This document shows positions 20,802 through 31,613 of a stretch of DNA of 64,000 nucleotides, piece by piece. The stretch is from Ostrinia nubilalis (lineage: Eukaryota > Arthropoda > Insecta > Lepidoptera > Crambidae). The notes beneath the pieces are model-generated. The model saw only the letters and a program-made list of their open reading frames with translations, made no database searches and was not told the DNA's origin. The stretch lies in the NCBI RefSeq assembly GCF_963855985.1, contig NC_087104.1:9982001-10046000 (forward strand), in the 5' to 3' direction. Numbering within the stretch: position 1 is the stretch's first letter; every line of letters begins with the position of its first letter. Both the position numbers and the translations under genes were made by a program.

Positions 20802-20970
20802 ATTAAATAAATAAATATCCTTGGACATTTTACAACTGAGTTGCTTGCCCCAAACTAAGCAAAGCTTGTACTATGGGTACTTACTAGACAACGGATATAA
20901 ATATACTTATAAACTTTTTTTGTAAATACATGCTTTACATACATACATAGTACCTACCTACATAGAATAT
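20802..20970 (-). mobile_element. SINE family B, truncated
   Basis: CCAAACTAAGCAAAGCTTGT, ACTATGGGTAC and ACAACGGATATAAA match the tail of the tRNA-headed SINE at 44090-44381; the tRNA-like head is missing. Confidence 0.7.
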
Positions 20971-21038
20971 TCATATTCTATAGAAAAATTTGACGGTCTG
21001 ACACTTCTCCGCTCCGCCTTGGTGGAAAACGGGCCTTA

Positions 21039-21576
21039 TACTTTATCAAGAACCGGTAAAGACCCTTAATATCCTCCAGATATGAGACTGCAGAGAGTGA
21101 CATACTTACGAACCGCAGTCATTACAGTTTGATAAAAATGACAAACATTGACAATCTCAGTAGGTCAAGCCACTCCTCGGTGCCGTAGGTCGTGTAATCG
21201 TATATTTTGTACACATAACTTAATATCTGTACATTTTCACAGTTAATAGTGTTTAACAGTATATCAGTCTCATCTCGTTTTATGTCAATTTTGGTTCCCT
21301 ACATAATGATATTTTAGAAAACGAAATTTGTCATTTTAGTTTTCACAGACATGTTGATCTTGGGAAAATCTTTCATCATCATCATCATTTCACCAGGGAA
21401 AATCTTTATTCCACTTACTAAATGAGAGCCATTTTTGACTCAATACTTATGCCGTCAAGTGTCCAAAATCAACACATTGATTTTATTTCCCTACAGAACG
21501 TTTTTTGGAACTATTGTTGATCGAGCTTTTATAAGTTCCTAAATTGGTAAATGACAGTGATACCTAAGACATCCAA
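21039..21576. other. No gene seen
   Basis: Includes a duplicated GGGAAAATCTTT around a (CATCAT)n run near 21361-21410. Otherwise unremarkable. Confidence 0.4.
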
Positions 21577-21742
21577 ATGGATGGATGTCTGGATGTTACT
21601 CTTTCACGCAAAAACTACTGAACGGATTTTGATGAAACTTGACAGTATTATTGTTTATAACCCAGAATAACATATAGGCTATAATTTACGACGATCTGTG
21701 ACAAATAAATTTCACGCGCTTGTATCCGCGGGCAAAAGCTAG
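21577..21742 (+). mobile_element. Lep1-type Helitron, 5'-truncated
   Basis: TTACTCTTTCACGCAAAAAC, AACGGATTTTGATGAAACTT, TAACCCAGAATAACATATAG and the end CCGCGGGCAAAAGCTAG before T. Confidence 0.8.
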
Positions 21743-24700
21743 TGAATTGTAATTTATATCAAAATCATCCTAATTTCCAGTCCCCAGACTGGATTTTGTT
21801 CATAAATGCCATTGAAACGGTTCTTGAACACGATATCCAATTGAAATTCCCAAGTTGCCGCTTCCCCAGGTAACATTGAAACGGCTGATACCATCTTGAG
21901 ACATTCACAACCTCAGAAGTTGAGAACGCTTTGTGGAATCATAATGGATCCTGCGAACTTGCAATACTGGGTCAAGTTATATGATATGCGTGTACAGTAC
22001 ACATCAAACTACACATTTTCGTTGCAAAATAACGCCTAGGCTATTACTGCGATATAAGATACCGCAGTGTTTGACTTGATGACATAAGTATCGAAAAAGA
22101 CCAGAGACAACGAATACTCGTAGCATCATGCACTGGTTTTATTATAAATGGCAAAATTAGTTTAAAATGTAACATAATTTATTTCAAACAGCAATTTAAT
22201 CTTTAAGTAACGGTTTTGTAAAGTTGACAAAAAATATTCCTTTACTGCGACATAGATACAAAATTGTGAAATGGTGTACTATCACAAATTATGAAGTTTG
22301 TTTCGTGGTTAGCCTTTCTTTAATGAGTGAACATTGGAACTTAATATTTCACACGATACATCCGTATCTCATCTTTCAAGTTTACTAAACGAAGTAATTA
22401 ATACGTATACGGAATGTTCTTCCATTAAAAGTTACCTGGAGTTGGGCCGCAGCAAAACCTTGCCAGTTTTGCATACCCTATTCTCTCTCACGCTACACGG
22501 TAACCGTAGACCACGTTCATACACGCGGACGTGTTTTCTGCCCTTCAGACAGGGGGGCAGGATTCATTATCTAAGGTTTTAAGAGATTACGTTACATGCA
22601 AAATTCACTGTCGTACAATAGGTACACATAAACAACTAGCTTTTGCCTGCGGTTTCGTCCGTTTGAAATTCTTGCTGTCATAGAAATGACGACTTATCGT
22701 TGTAATTTGGCCAATTAACATAAAACCTATTATTATGTTATTTTGACGTAAGTATAAAGGATTCTCCAAATAGAACGCGTACCTACCTAGTGCGCGCTAG
22801 AGCGTTAGTCTGACTTCGCGCTATAGCACCGAATTGTGTTGGTAGTATGTGGATAGTTTCTCAAACACAGCGCGGTGTTAGCAGCAGGAAACGCTCTGCA
22901 ACTCTATATTAACGCCATAACACGGCTATTCCGTTTGGCAAATCCAGTAAAAGTCTAGTAAATCTCTAGTAAAATTTTTCACAGAGACAGAGTCAGGCAG
23001 TCGATAGATGGTAGGTAGGTAGTTACTTATGAAGGTAAAGTTCCAAAGTGTCCCAATGACCAAAATGACGCAATAAGGTAAAACACGTCCTTTCATCACG
23101 ATTAAGAACTCAGGTCAGTCCCTACATATACCTTGGACATCGTACCTTCATACATTAGTATTCAGCTCGGTCACACGCTCGCCTGGAATGGCAACCATGT
23201 GTAATTGCCTTTACATTAAATCACCTGAATATAGAAGCAAGAATAAAGAATACGGGAAGTCGTTAGATTCTTTTTTATTTTATTTGAATTTGAAAATAGA
23301 ACGCCGAGTAAGGAGATGCCATAAATGAGGTTTACACACGCAAAAGTTTATGGCCATGGTCATGTTATAAGCATTTTAGGCAGTGTTGCTGTTTTATTAT
23401 TGGTACAAACGACAACACATCAAGCTGAATACTGTGGCAACTTATGTAGTAGTAGTTGATGCTATTTTGCTACAAAAATGTGTAGTCTGATGTCTGTCGA
23501 CTGTACGAGTATTTTTGCGATAAGAAAAGAGTCTACAAGGGACTAAAATTAACTCAAAGCAGTTAACTTACATACATACTTACTCTACATAATATGTAAT
23601 GCCTACGTCTAGCCTTCAAACATAATAAAAATAACAACAATATAAGGTTGCAATCGGCTAAAACATCCTACCAGGCTTCTCTATTTTACTAGTAGTAACT
23701 ATCACGGTAGAATTTTCATAATCGTTTTACATGAGCTTTTACTGTGAGCTAAGTATTCTGTGTATGTGATGATGCATTTGATAATAAAATATGCTTATCT
23801 GTCTTTCCTTCACTTTTTACGCTGGCTGAAGTTTATTAGATTTCTCAAGTGCTAGTCTCTGCTAATTTATCTAGATTTCTCGAATCTCTACCATTCTCAA
23901 AGCAAAATTAAATTTCATTTGTTGCCAATACCACCACAGAATCCAGGTCAGATGCGCGTTGGCATACGAATGGCGTGGCCTGTAACCTGGCTCTACATTT
24001 GTATGCAGCTGCCTCACGGTCCCGGCGTTATAACGAGTGTGTAATCGCCTTTATGGGCGGCGTAGACAGGGTAATTTAATTTTTTTCCTTATGCTAGTTT
24101 CACATTATGTAAAGGTAGTAGACTAGTTTAAGGGTAAATGCCTGCTGTAACAATAGGTACTAACAACAAGTACAAGTTTTTAAACTTTCGCGTAAAATGC
24201 TTGTGACCACGGCTGCAAAATAGCAGCCGAAACGTCAAGCCGTGAGTACATAATATGTAACTCATATAAAAAATGTCGCGTTGAGATTGAGACCCGTGTT
24301 TCTCTATTTTAGTTTTAACCTCTAGTCATCTAGTGTGTAGTTGAAACCTCTTCACTCCCATATCGTTTCTGGCAATGTCCATTCCAGCCATCACAGATCT
24401 CTCATTTAATATGAAACTGTGTCGAGATAAAGGGTCAAGGTATATTTACTAAATTAATAAAATGCAGCCTGACTTTCAATTAACAAAGGTGATAAAGTCC
24501 CAACATTTGGAAAACTCATGATTGTTAAAATAAGACTGCACTATTTTTAGCTACGGGCGAATAACATCTAGAGTTTTATTATTCAAAGTTCAAAAGACCG
24601 AAGACTTGATATTCATAATGATACGTAGTACCTAGATTCCGTAGTACCGTGAACTGTTTTAAATTAATTAACTATTTTGTAGTTACTGTCTTATCTACTA

Positions 24701-24751
24701 TCCAATTAATAGTACTTTATTTACATCAAAGCAATAAGATCTCCATAAAAC
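21743..24751. other. Three kilobases without a recognised gene
   Basis: A piece of the CTAGCTTTTGCCTGCGG tail repeat lies at 22637-22690. Open frames up to about 80 codons (for example 22334-22582) have no coding signature. Some GC-rich patches (22760-22930, 23935-24070) do not show a convincing exon. Could be intergenic or intronic. Confidence 0.4.
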
Positions 24752-24964
24752 CACATAGCTCGAAGAGCTGATGGCCGCTGGGGCAGGAAAGTTCTTGAGT
24801 GGCGACCACGAGCTGGAAGACGTAGCGTGGGCAGGCCTCCCACTAGGTGGACCGACAATCTGGTGAAGGTCGCGGGAAGTACCTGGATGCAAGCGGCGCA
24901 GGACCGGTCTTTGTGGAAATCCTTGGGGGAGGCCTTTGTCCAGCAGTGGACGTCTTTCGGCTGA
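24752..24964 (+). pseudogene. RTE-like retrotransposon polymerase C-terminus
   Basis: An unbroken 70-codon frame from HIARRADGRWGRKVLEWRP through VGRPPTRWTDNLVKVAG and AAQDRSLWKSLGEAF to QQWTSFG and a stop. This is the conserved C-terminal tail of the lepidopteran 'endonuclease-reverse transcriptase' family, beyond the polymerase domain. Only this last piece is present, as expected from 5' truncation during insertion. A (GAC)n run follows the stop at 24966-24985, the element's short terminal repeat. Mobile-element sequence, not a host gene. Confidence 0.85.
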
Positions 24965-24989
24965 AACGACGACGACGACGACGAATAAG

Positions 24990-26189
24990 ATCTCCATCTT
25001 GACATTACGTTTGTTCTTCACGTGCGCGCCTTCACCTGCCGCTTGATTCGCCGAGCGTTCGCGAGCGGAATGCTAATGGGCACCTTTATGGTGTTGCACT
25101 ACTTTGTTAGTTTGATGCATTATCGCTATTAACTTCTCTTTTGTATTATAGTCCTAACTGTAACTGCAAACGGGGGTTAAGAGATTCAATGCACTTCGTG
25201 TGTCTTCTTGTTCTTTGCGGAACGTTTTTTTTTTATGTAGAGAAAGACTAATTTTACGACTAAGTAATCAATAAAATCTGTCTAGCATTTTTCAAATCTA
25301 CACTTTTTCGTCTCTATCTGAGCATAGATTATGTCCTATTAATGTAGATACAGTTTTTAATTTAACGTCATCATTTTTATTTGAAATTCGAACACTTAAT
25401 CAATTTACGAGCACTGGCCATATTTAGAAGCGTCGCTCAGTCGTGTAAAAAATAAGTTTATTTTGTTTTTATTTTAAAAACAGCCGGATTTTGGCATACC
25501 TTCTGATTTCGGAAAAAGGGTTTATTCCAAATAGGATTTTCATATTAATTTATTAAGAAGCAAAATTTTTGAGATTTTATTATAACTAAAAATACTTATT
25601 TCTCTCTCTACTGTTATGGCGCGAAACGCAATAACTGTCAAATAAGAGAGAAAAGTAAAATTATTTGTGGCGCGTTCGAAAATAAATAGGCGCCATCTTG
25701 GCCAGTCCACAATAGACAATACAGTATATGCAAATTGGCGACATAAAAACTGATGCGATTCATAAATTTTAATAGAACGAACCAACTAGAACTGATCGTT
25801 CCATTTGTCTAACAACCAGGCAAATTGCTTCGCATACACCAAATCACTACGCTTCATACTTTTAATTACTCGTAGAGAATCTCAAGGAAACAACACCTTT
25901 ATGTGTATGACAATAAGTGGTAAATTGACACCCTGCCATGACGAATTGGCTGGCAGCCCGTGTTTTGGTTACAAGGTGACAGTATATTTTGATGAATTGT
26001 CTTCAGAAGTCGGAAGGTATTGTGTGGATTGTAAGTAATGCGGTGTATCGCGAATGAGTTATTGTTTATGGTTTGTCACGTTTTTAACGTTTGTATCGTA
26101 ACTAGAGACAGATTAATGGCCGATTGTAAAACTAACATGCCAGCTGTATAGAAGATAACGAAGAAAACCACTTGGATGAGTTCATATTC
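24990..26189. other. No gene seen
   Basis: Unique-looking AT-rich DNA. Frames at 25540-25785 and 25805-26038 lack domain, splice or start context that would support them. Confidence 0.4.
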
Positions 26190-26347
26190 GTTCGTTCGTT
26201 TCAGCCGAAAGACGTCCACTGCTCGACAAAGGCCTCCTCCAAGGATTTCCACGAAGCCATCCTGCGCTGCTCGCATCCAAGCATCTCCCGCGACCTTCAC
26301 CAGATCGTCGGTCCACCTAGTGGGAGGCCTGCCCACGCTACGTCTTG
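26190..26347 (-). pseudogene. RTE-like polymerase C-terminus, frameshifted
   Basis: The minus strand reads RRSVGRPPTRWTDDLVKVAG, then AWMRAAQD and goes out of frame before the usual SLWKSLGEAF. It ends in a (GAAC)n-type terminal run near 26176-26190. Confidence 0.8.
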
Positions 26348-26480
26348 TGTCGTTTTTAATTCTCACATCCGAAATACCGCAGTGTCTCAAGACAAAAGTC
26401 TTTGACCAGTGTTCATATTATTCCCTTTTAATAATTTCTTAATTCATATCGTCGTCATAATCATCATTACTCATCATTTA

Positions 26481-26596
26481 TGCTCGTTTTCACCATTTAT
26501 CCCTAATTTTTAAGTGACCCCTATGGTAACACATAACAGAAATTTTGTTTACATAGGGGTCACTTAAAAATTAGGGATTAATGGTGAAAACGGGCA
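26481..26596. mobile_element. Palindromic Harbinger-type MITE
   Basis: TGCTCGTTTTCACCATTTAT and CCCTAATTTTTAAGTGACCC are nearly exactly inverted at the right end (to AACGGGCA). 116 bp; TTA on both sides (26478-26480, 26597-26599). Confidence 0.85.
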
Positions 26597-27429
26597 TTAG
26601 TCTCCAATGCAGGAGCATGATTTGGCTTACACTCTCGACGCTGGACAGACGGGTTGGGGAGGCATCGCATATAAAATTAAAATTCATAAAATTCATTTAT
26701 TTTTGCAAATAGGCTTTAAAAAGCGCTTTTACACGTCCCAATATTAACCCTACCACTGCTTCGGGACAATAAATGGGCCAGTGCTGAGAAGAAGCAGCGC
26801 AAGAAACTCAGGGGTGCCCTCTTAGTCGCATAACATTTTTCATCATAATTTAGTTTGGTATAACAGTATTTGCATAAAGTTTTTTCGCATAAACTTTGAT
26901 ATGCATAGTTTTCTAAATGCATAATGGTTTCTTAGGCATAATAATAACTTTCTCTAATTTTCAATACCATAATTTAAATAATCATAAATGTAAAGAACAT
27001 AATTTTTATATACATAAAGTTTGTTTTTAATAAAATACTATAAACATAATTTAATTATTTATAACATTTAAAGTCATATATTGTCTATAAGAGCAACCAA
27101 CATTGAAGAGTAAATAATTCTGTATTTGTGATGTTGCGAACGATCCTCCTTCCACCTTTATACTCTTTCGGCCTATAGATTTGCAAAAACTAAATTCTCT
27201 GTATCATTGTCATTTGTTCTTAATTTTTGACCTGTTTCTTAGAAAACTTAAGCTCGTGAAACTACATTCTGTTTGATCTTGAATCCCTCTTATCTATTAT
27301 AACGCACATATTATACAGTCCACATTTCTTTTACAACATTAAGCTTCCCTGGTCTGAAATTATGTTGATCCCGACTGGCCGTGGTCTCTTCCACGTGGTA
27401 CTAGTCTGCCCTATACTAGAGTGTAATTT

Positions 27430-27624
27430 AAAAGCCGGAGGCGCGGAGGGAGTGCGGTCCTCGCTCGCTGTAACATATATCCGGCAGCCGTGCGAGCTGG
27501 AGCGGCTGAGGCTGGTCGCCGAAGGCGACCAGCAAGCCGAAGCTGCGGAAGCGAGCATGGCATGCCGGGTATATGTTACGCCAGAGCGGAAGGACCGCAC
27601 TTCCCGCAGCGCCCGAGATAAGGC
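27430..27624. repeat. GC-rich imperfect palindrome
   Basis: GTGCGGTCC...GTAACATATATCCGGC at the left is mirrored by GCCGGGTATATGTTAC...GGACCGCAC at the right, with a perfect inner stem CTGGTCGCC-GAA-GGCGACCAG at about 27511-27531. Total span is roughly 195 bp inside an otherwise AT-rich element. Confidence 0.8.
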
Positions 27625-27627
27625 AAT

Positions 27628-27955
27628 CCTAATGCTTGCTTGCATGCTTGCTTGCTTTCATGCTTGCTTGCTTGCATGCATGCTTCCTTGCTGCTTGCTT
27701 GCATGCTTGCTTGCTGCTTGCTTGCATGCTTGCGTGCTTGCTGCTTGATTGCATGCTTGCTGCTTGCTTGCATGCTTGCTTGCTGCTTGCTTGCTGCTTG
27801 CTTGCTGCTTGCTTGCTACTTGCTTGCAGGCTTGCTTGTTTGCATCCTTGCTTGCATGCATGCTTACATGCTTCCTTGCAGCTTGCTTGCATGCTTGCTG
27901 TTTGATTGCATGCTTGCTGCTTGCTTGCATACTTGTTTGCATGCTTGCTTGTCTA
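27628..27955. repeat. TGCTTGC satellite
   Basis: About 330 bp of interspersed TGCTTGC, TGCATGC and TGCTGCTTGC units. All six frames stay open for long stretches because the unit lacks stops, giving spurious Ala/Cys/Leu- or Gln/Ala/Ser/Lys-rich frames; these are not genes. Confidence 0.9.
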
Positions 27956-28362
27956 TTTATATTTGTTAACTTATAACATTTTTATATTTCATATTTGTTA
28001 AAATTATGGTATTTTGTATATTATGAATGATAATATTTATGGCATTGGTTTAGATGCCAATAAATGTTATGCCTAGAAATCGTTATTAAAAAAACAAGTA
28101 TACAGAAAAAATATATACTAAAATATTATTATAATAAAAGTGGTTATGGCAAAAAAAATATGCCTTATGAATTATTCTGTATGAACGTTATGCGAAATGA
28201 TGAGTATGCCAAAAAACTTTATGCGATCTTAAATTATGACAATATTTTTTATGCAACCGAATATGGACCCGAAACTCAGTCACTTGTCAGCCTCCTTTTC
28301 AAGGTTTTACAGTCTTTAAAATATACAAATTATAGTCATAAGCATTGATGCGAGCTAGGTAG

Positions 28363-28890
28363 TTAAACATTCCAAACATTTTTATCTTTTATATAATCAT
28401 CAACTTTATAGTAGCCCTTTTTCATTAAGGTGCTTTTGATATGTGCTTTAAAATGAATGGGCAATTCTACAACAGTTTGTGGTAATTTATTGAAAAGTTT
28501 AATACATTTCCCCATAAATGAATTACCAATCTTATGCAGTCTGAAATTTGGAACGGCAAGTTTATTTTTGTTTCTTGTATTGAACTTGTGTAAATCACTC
28601 TTTCTAGTAAATTGCTCTATATTTTTGCGAACATATAAAAGGTTTTCATAAATGAACTGTGAAGAACTGTCAGTATATTAATCTCCTTAAAGAATTCTCT
28701 CAAGGAAAATCGGGGTCCAAGGTTATAAATGGCCCGCACTGCTCTCTTCTGCAGAACAAACACAGTTTCAATGTCCGCAGCTATCTATCAAGTATCTGTC
28801 CTTTAGTCGCCTCTCACAACATTTATAAGAGTGGTAGTGGTATCTTTTACTCTAACAGGATCACATGTCTATATTGTTGATAGAGATAAG
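28363..28890 (-). pseudogene. LINE reverse transcriptase C-terminal fragment
   Basis: Minus-strand reading: ETVFVLQKRAVRAIYNLGPR and FSLREFFKEINILTVLHS, then a one-base frameshift near 28650-28656. The other frame continues YENLLYVRKN, NKLAVPNFRLHKIGNSFMGK and FNKLPQTVVELPIHFKAHIK to a stop at 28363-28365. The QK.aVR.I, F..L.IL.. and LP..v segments are those downstream of the palm domain in Jockey/CR1-group polymerases. The catalytic palm is absent (5' truncation), and together with the frameshift this makes a dead fragment. Confidence 0.8.
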
Positions 28891-29025
28891 AAGAAATCGT
28901 ACATAGCACAGTAATGCTTTACCGATTTTCCACATGCAGTTATATCGGTAGAATAGTTAAATGGCCTAGACACTTTTGGCTGGACGTAAGTTGAAGGAAG
29001 AGTGGTTGTCAGAATTAATTAATAA
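28891..29025. other. No feature seen
   Basis: Short unique segment between LINE and MITE. Confidence 0.4.
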
Positions 29026-29163
29026 GGGCTGATTTTTCAATCGTTGGATAACTTTTAACTGAGGAATAAGTTTGGCACATTGACAGTTTCAGTATGGGAA
29101 ATATGTCAAAATGACAAGTTTATTCTTCAGACAAAAGTTAACTGACGGTTGAAAAATCGGCTC
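29026..29163. mobile_element. Harbinger-type MITE (GGGCTGATTTTTCAA family)
   Basis: GGGCTGATTTTTCAATCGTT and AACTTTTAACTGA are inverted at the right (AAGTTAACTGACGGTTGAAAAATCGGCTC). TAA on both sides (29023-29025, 29164-29166). A decayed relative lies at about 43990-44075. Confidence 0.85.
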
Positions 29164-29166
29164 TAA

Positions 29167-29547
29167 ATAATATAAAATTTAAAAAAAAATTGAGATAATA
29201 GGTAAATCGTAGATAGCGCAGTATAGTAATGCTTAATCTGATTTGTGCAGTAGTAATGCTCAAACTCCTTGGCCGCTCGCCTTGCTGGTGAGAAACTTTC
29301 TTTTTCTTTTTCGTATTTTTTATTGATTGTCACTTTTCTTTCTTTTTTTCTTGACTTTTCTACTGAACTAAGCAAAATGATGATGATGATTTTACACAAG
29401 TTAGTTGTCTTGTTTCTTATTCCATACTCAAAGAAGGTTTATGTCAACATTGATAGTCGATTTAAAATGCATTGATGTACTATGCAAATGCCGAGGCGCT
29501 TTGCATGCGATGCAAATGTTCTACAAGACGTGTTAGCGAGCTTGGTC
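29167..29547. other. No gene seen
   Basis: Pyrimidine-rich and AT-rich; overlapping open frames on both strands at 29163-29475 reflect low complexity. Confidence 0.4.
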
Positions 29548-29550
29548 TAA

Positions 29551-29668
29551 GGCTGAGTTGCACCACCTAACTTTGACCGTAACTATAACGATAACCGGTG
29601 TTTTTTGTATGGAGTTTGACAGATTTTTGACGTTTGTCAAAGTTAAAGTAAGATGGTGCAACCCAGCC
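29551..29668. mobile_element. Harbinger-type MITE (GGCTGAGTTGCACC family)
   Basis: GGCTGAGTTGCACCACCTAA / AAGATGGTGCAACCCAGCC, TAA on both sides (29548-29550, 29669-29671). 118 bp, well preserved. Confidence 0.88.
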
Positions 29669-30055
29669 TAAGATTTGCATTTCGCTGTGCCCATAGTTAA
29701 CTTTGTGATTTAAGCAGTTTGCCTTTTACGAGACTTTGAAAGTCTTTTTTAGGTCTTCAAAGAATTTATTTCAACACCTCGAGATATTATTAACACGGCT
29801 GTAAGAAGAACTAAATTTTAAAACTGCGGAACTACACTCTCTTATTCACACTGTCTGACAGCAGTGTCAATATCCTATCAATTTTGTAATAAGGATCTAC
29901 AGCTTGACCGTCAATAAAAAACTCAAACTGTGAAGTCCTAGTGTGTTCCAGTGGAAAGTTAAACTGTTATTAGACTCGCAACTAAGTTAATCATGAAGAG
30001 TTCGAAGTTAAAGACAGACTTCACTTTAGTGACGATCGCGAACACTATAATCCAG

Positions 30056-30137
30056 AGGTGGAATTGTGTAAAGCAATCGTTATCATTTGACAGTTCATAA
30101 AGTGAAATGATTACGATTGCTTTACACAATTCCACCT
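30056..30137. mobile_element. 82-bp hairpin MITE with CAG target duplication
   Basis: AGGTGGAATTGTGTAAAGCA is exactly inverted at the right end (TGCTTTACACAATTCCACCT), with the similarity continuing to about 33 bp. CAG flanks both sides (30053-30055, 30138-30140). The host repeat is present without the insertion at about 40536-40560. Confidence 0.8.
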
Positions 30138-30138
30138 C

Positions 30139-30245
30139 AGGCCTCTTCAAGGCGAGAGTGAATAGGCACTTACAGGGTAGGTATGTACCATCCTAGACAG
30201 CATCTCACTTAAAATTAGATGAGATTGCAGTCAAATACATAAGTA
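30139..30245 (+). repeat. Dispersed repeat D
   Basis: TTCAAGGCGAGAGTGAATAG, CACTTACAGGG and ACCATCCTAGAC are shared with 40545-40635. Class unknown; not palindromic. Confidence 0.6.
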
Positions 30246-31366
30246 CCTACCTAATTTATTCTGCATAAAAATGTTTCAGAAAAAAGGTTCTAAAAGAAGG
30301 GACCATCTACCGATGGATGGACAACTCAAACTGAAACCCAAAAATTAATATTTTTTTAATTTGAACGTCATTGGTATCGTTCGCACGTTTACAATCAAAA
30401 CGCGCGCGTTCGGAAATGTAGGCCGGCGCTGGAGCTGAATGAGAATCAGAACGTTTGCTTTTAAAAATCGTTTGGGGCAGTGAAAGTGAAAACAGGACAT
30501 GGAATAATAATTTGATAAGGAAATCATTTGAGGTTTAGTGGTTAAGGCGAAACCACCCTTGATGAAGGTCTGATTCGATTCCAAAAAAGGGTAAAGGTTT
30601 GAGTATAGACAAATTCAAATCCAAATTAGAATCTTTCAAAGTTAAACAAAAATTGTAACGGCATAAATTATTCGCGAGATCTTCAAGATAACCCATGAAA
30701 AAGACAAAACCAATGTCGTATGTGCTAGTATTTTATACCAGGCTTTTTGAATAACTTCCATCTGATGGAACAAGGCTATATGAAAACAAAAAGTGGAAAG
30801 TATGCTTTAAAATGTTGTATAAATACAGTAACGACACAAAATACACCATTAAGACTTCTCAAGTGATAATAAACCGGGGCAAACTCCACCCAAATATGTC
30901 GTCTAAAATCAAATAATTTCTTTCAAAGTTGGGGAACTGTTAACAAAATGCTGGAGGCGCCTCCGGGCCCAAATGTTTGCCCAGGAAATATCCCTGGGTG
31001 CTTGTTCGAGACCGTTGCCCGTTTAAAATGAAAGAATAATATTTGTCATTAAGATCCGCTGGTCTTTGAAGGTACTTTGTTTTATCGAGTATGGTTGTGG
31101 AAGTTTTCGGTGTTCTTCGCTTTTGTTTTTACATGACCAGTTTTTTATGAATCAACAGTTCTGTTGTACGTTCATATCATGTCTTGTGGGCAGCGTGCCC
31201 TTTGGATATATGAACGTGATATTTTTAATTCAATGCAGCGTAGACTTTCTGCTATTTAATTTTAGATCTGATCAAGAAAATCTTCCGTGCTTAAAACTAC
31301 CAAGTTATTAATAGCTCACGTGATAGGTTCTCATAGTAAATGCATATTGTTCGTGGTCGTGGCGTA
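30246..31366. other. No gene seen
   Basis: Frames at 30345-30584 (minus) and 31066-31311 (plus) were considered; neither has a recognisable domain or flanking splice pattern. Confidence 0.4.
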
Positions 31367-31368
31367 TA

Positions 31369-31611
31369 CAGGGTGGAATGTTGTAATGCCATCTGGAGGG
31401 AAAGCACTCTTAATACTGTAGATAGACAATTTTACTCAAAGAAAACATTATTTTATTTTTGGAAAGAAATAGAACTGCAAAAATAAAGAAAGAGAAATAG
31501 AAATAGAACTGCTATTTCTTTCCAAAAATAAAGGAAAGTTTCTTTGAGTAAAATTTTCTATCTACATTAAGAGTACTTTCCCTCCATTTGGCATTACAAA
31601 ATTCCACCCTG
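31369..31611. mobile_element. Tc1/mariner-type MITE (CAGGGTGGAA family), short palindromic form
   Basis: CAGGGTGGAATGTTGTAATG / CATTACAAAATTCCACCCTG with TA on both sides (31367-31368, 31612-31613). It is almost a full palindrome; the longer relatives at 50926 and 62931 keep about 200 bp of interior that this copy lacks. Confidence 0.85.
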
Positions 31612-31613
31612 TA

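Larger units (their letters stand above)
20514..21035. mobile_element. Harbinger-type MITE (GGCCCG family) carrying two nested retroelement copies
   Basis: Ends GGCCCGGTATTCACG / GGTGGAAAACGGGCC with TTA on both sides (20511-20513, 21036-21038). It is enlarged by insertion of a LINE 3' tail (20553-20735) and a truncated SINE (20802-20970). A related MITE is at 63744. Confidence 0.65.
26812..28270. mobile_element. Mutator-like non-autonomous element with 9-bp target duplication
   Basis: Flanked by GAAACTCAG at 26803-26811 and 28271-28279. The ends are similar inverted repeats: GGGTGCCCTCTTAGTCGCATAA against GGGTCCATATTCGGTTGCATAA, with shared CATAATTTA further in. The outer 200-300 bp on each side are studded with GCATAA-type words in opposite orientation. 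A 9-bp duplication and GGG ends fit Mutator/MULE superfamilies better than hAT (8 bp), but without a transposase this stays an inference. It carries a GC-rich palindrome and a TGCTTGC satellite. Confidence 0.75.
26685..28890 (-). mobile_element. LINE (Jockey/CR1-like) 3' part, split by a Mutator-like element
   Basis: On the minus strand: polymerase C-terminal coding (28363-28890), then a 3' UTR (28271-28362), interrupted, and continuing at 26685-26811 to an AAATAAATGAATTTTA end. The interruption is bounded by GAAACTCAG on both sides. Joining the halves through one copy recreates the 3' UTR seen uninterrupted at 20553-20735. Confidence 0.85.

Noticed and set aside
27628..27955. CRISPR-like array
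   Set aside because: Irregular short units without spacers, in a eukaryotic sequence.
27331..27976. Many overlapping Ala/Cys/Leu or Gln/Ala/Ser/Lys-rich frames
   Set aside because: All arise from the stop-free TGCTTGC satellite and the GC-rich palindrome.
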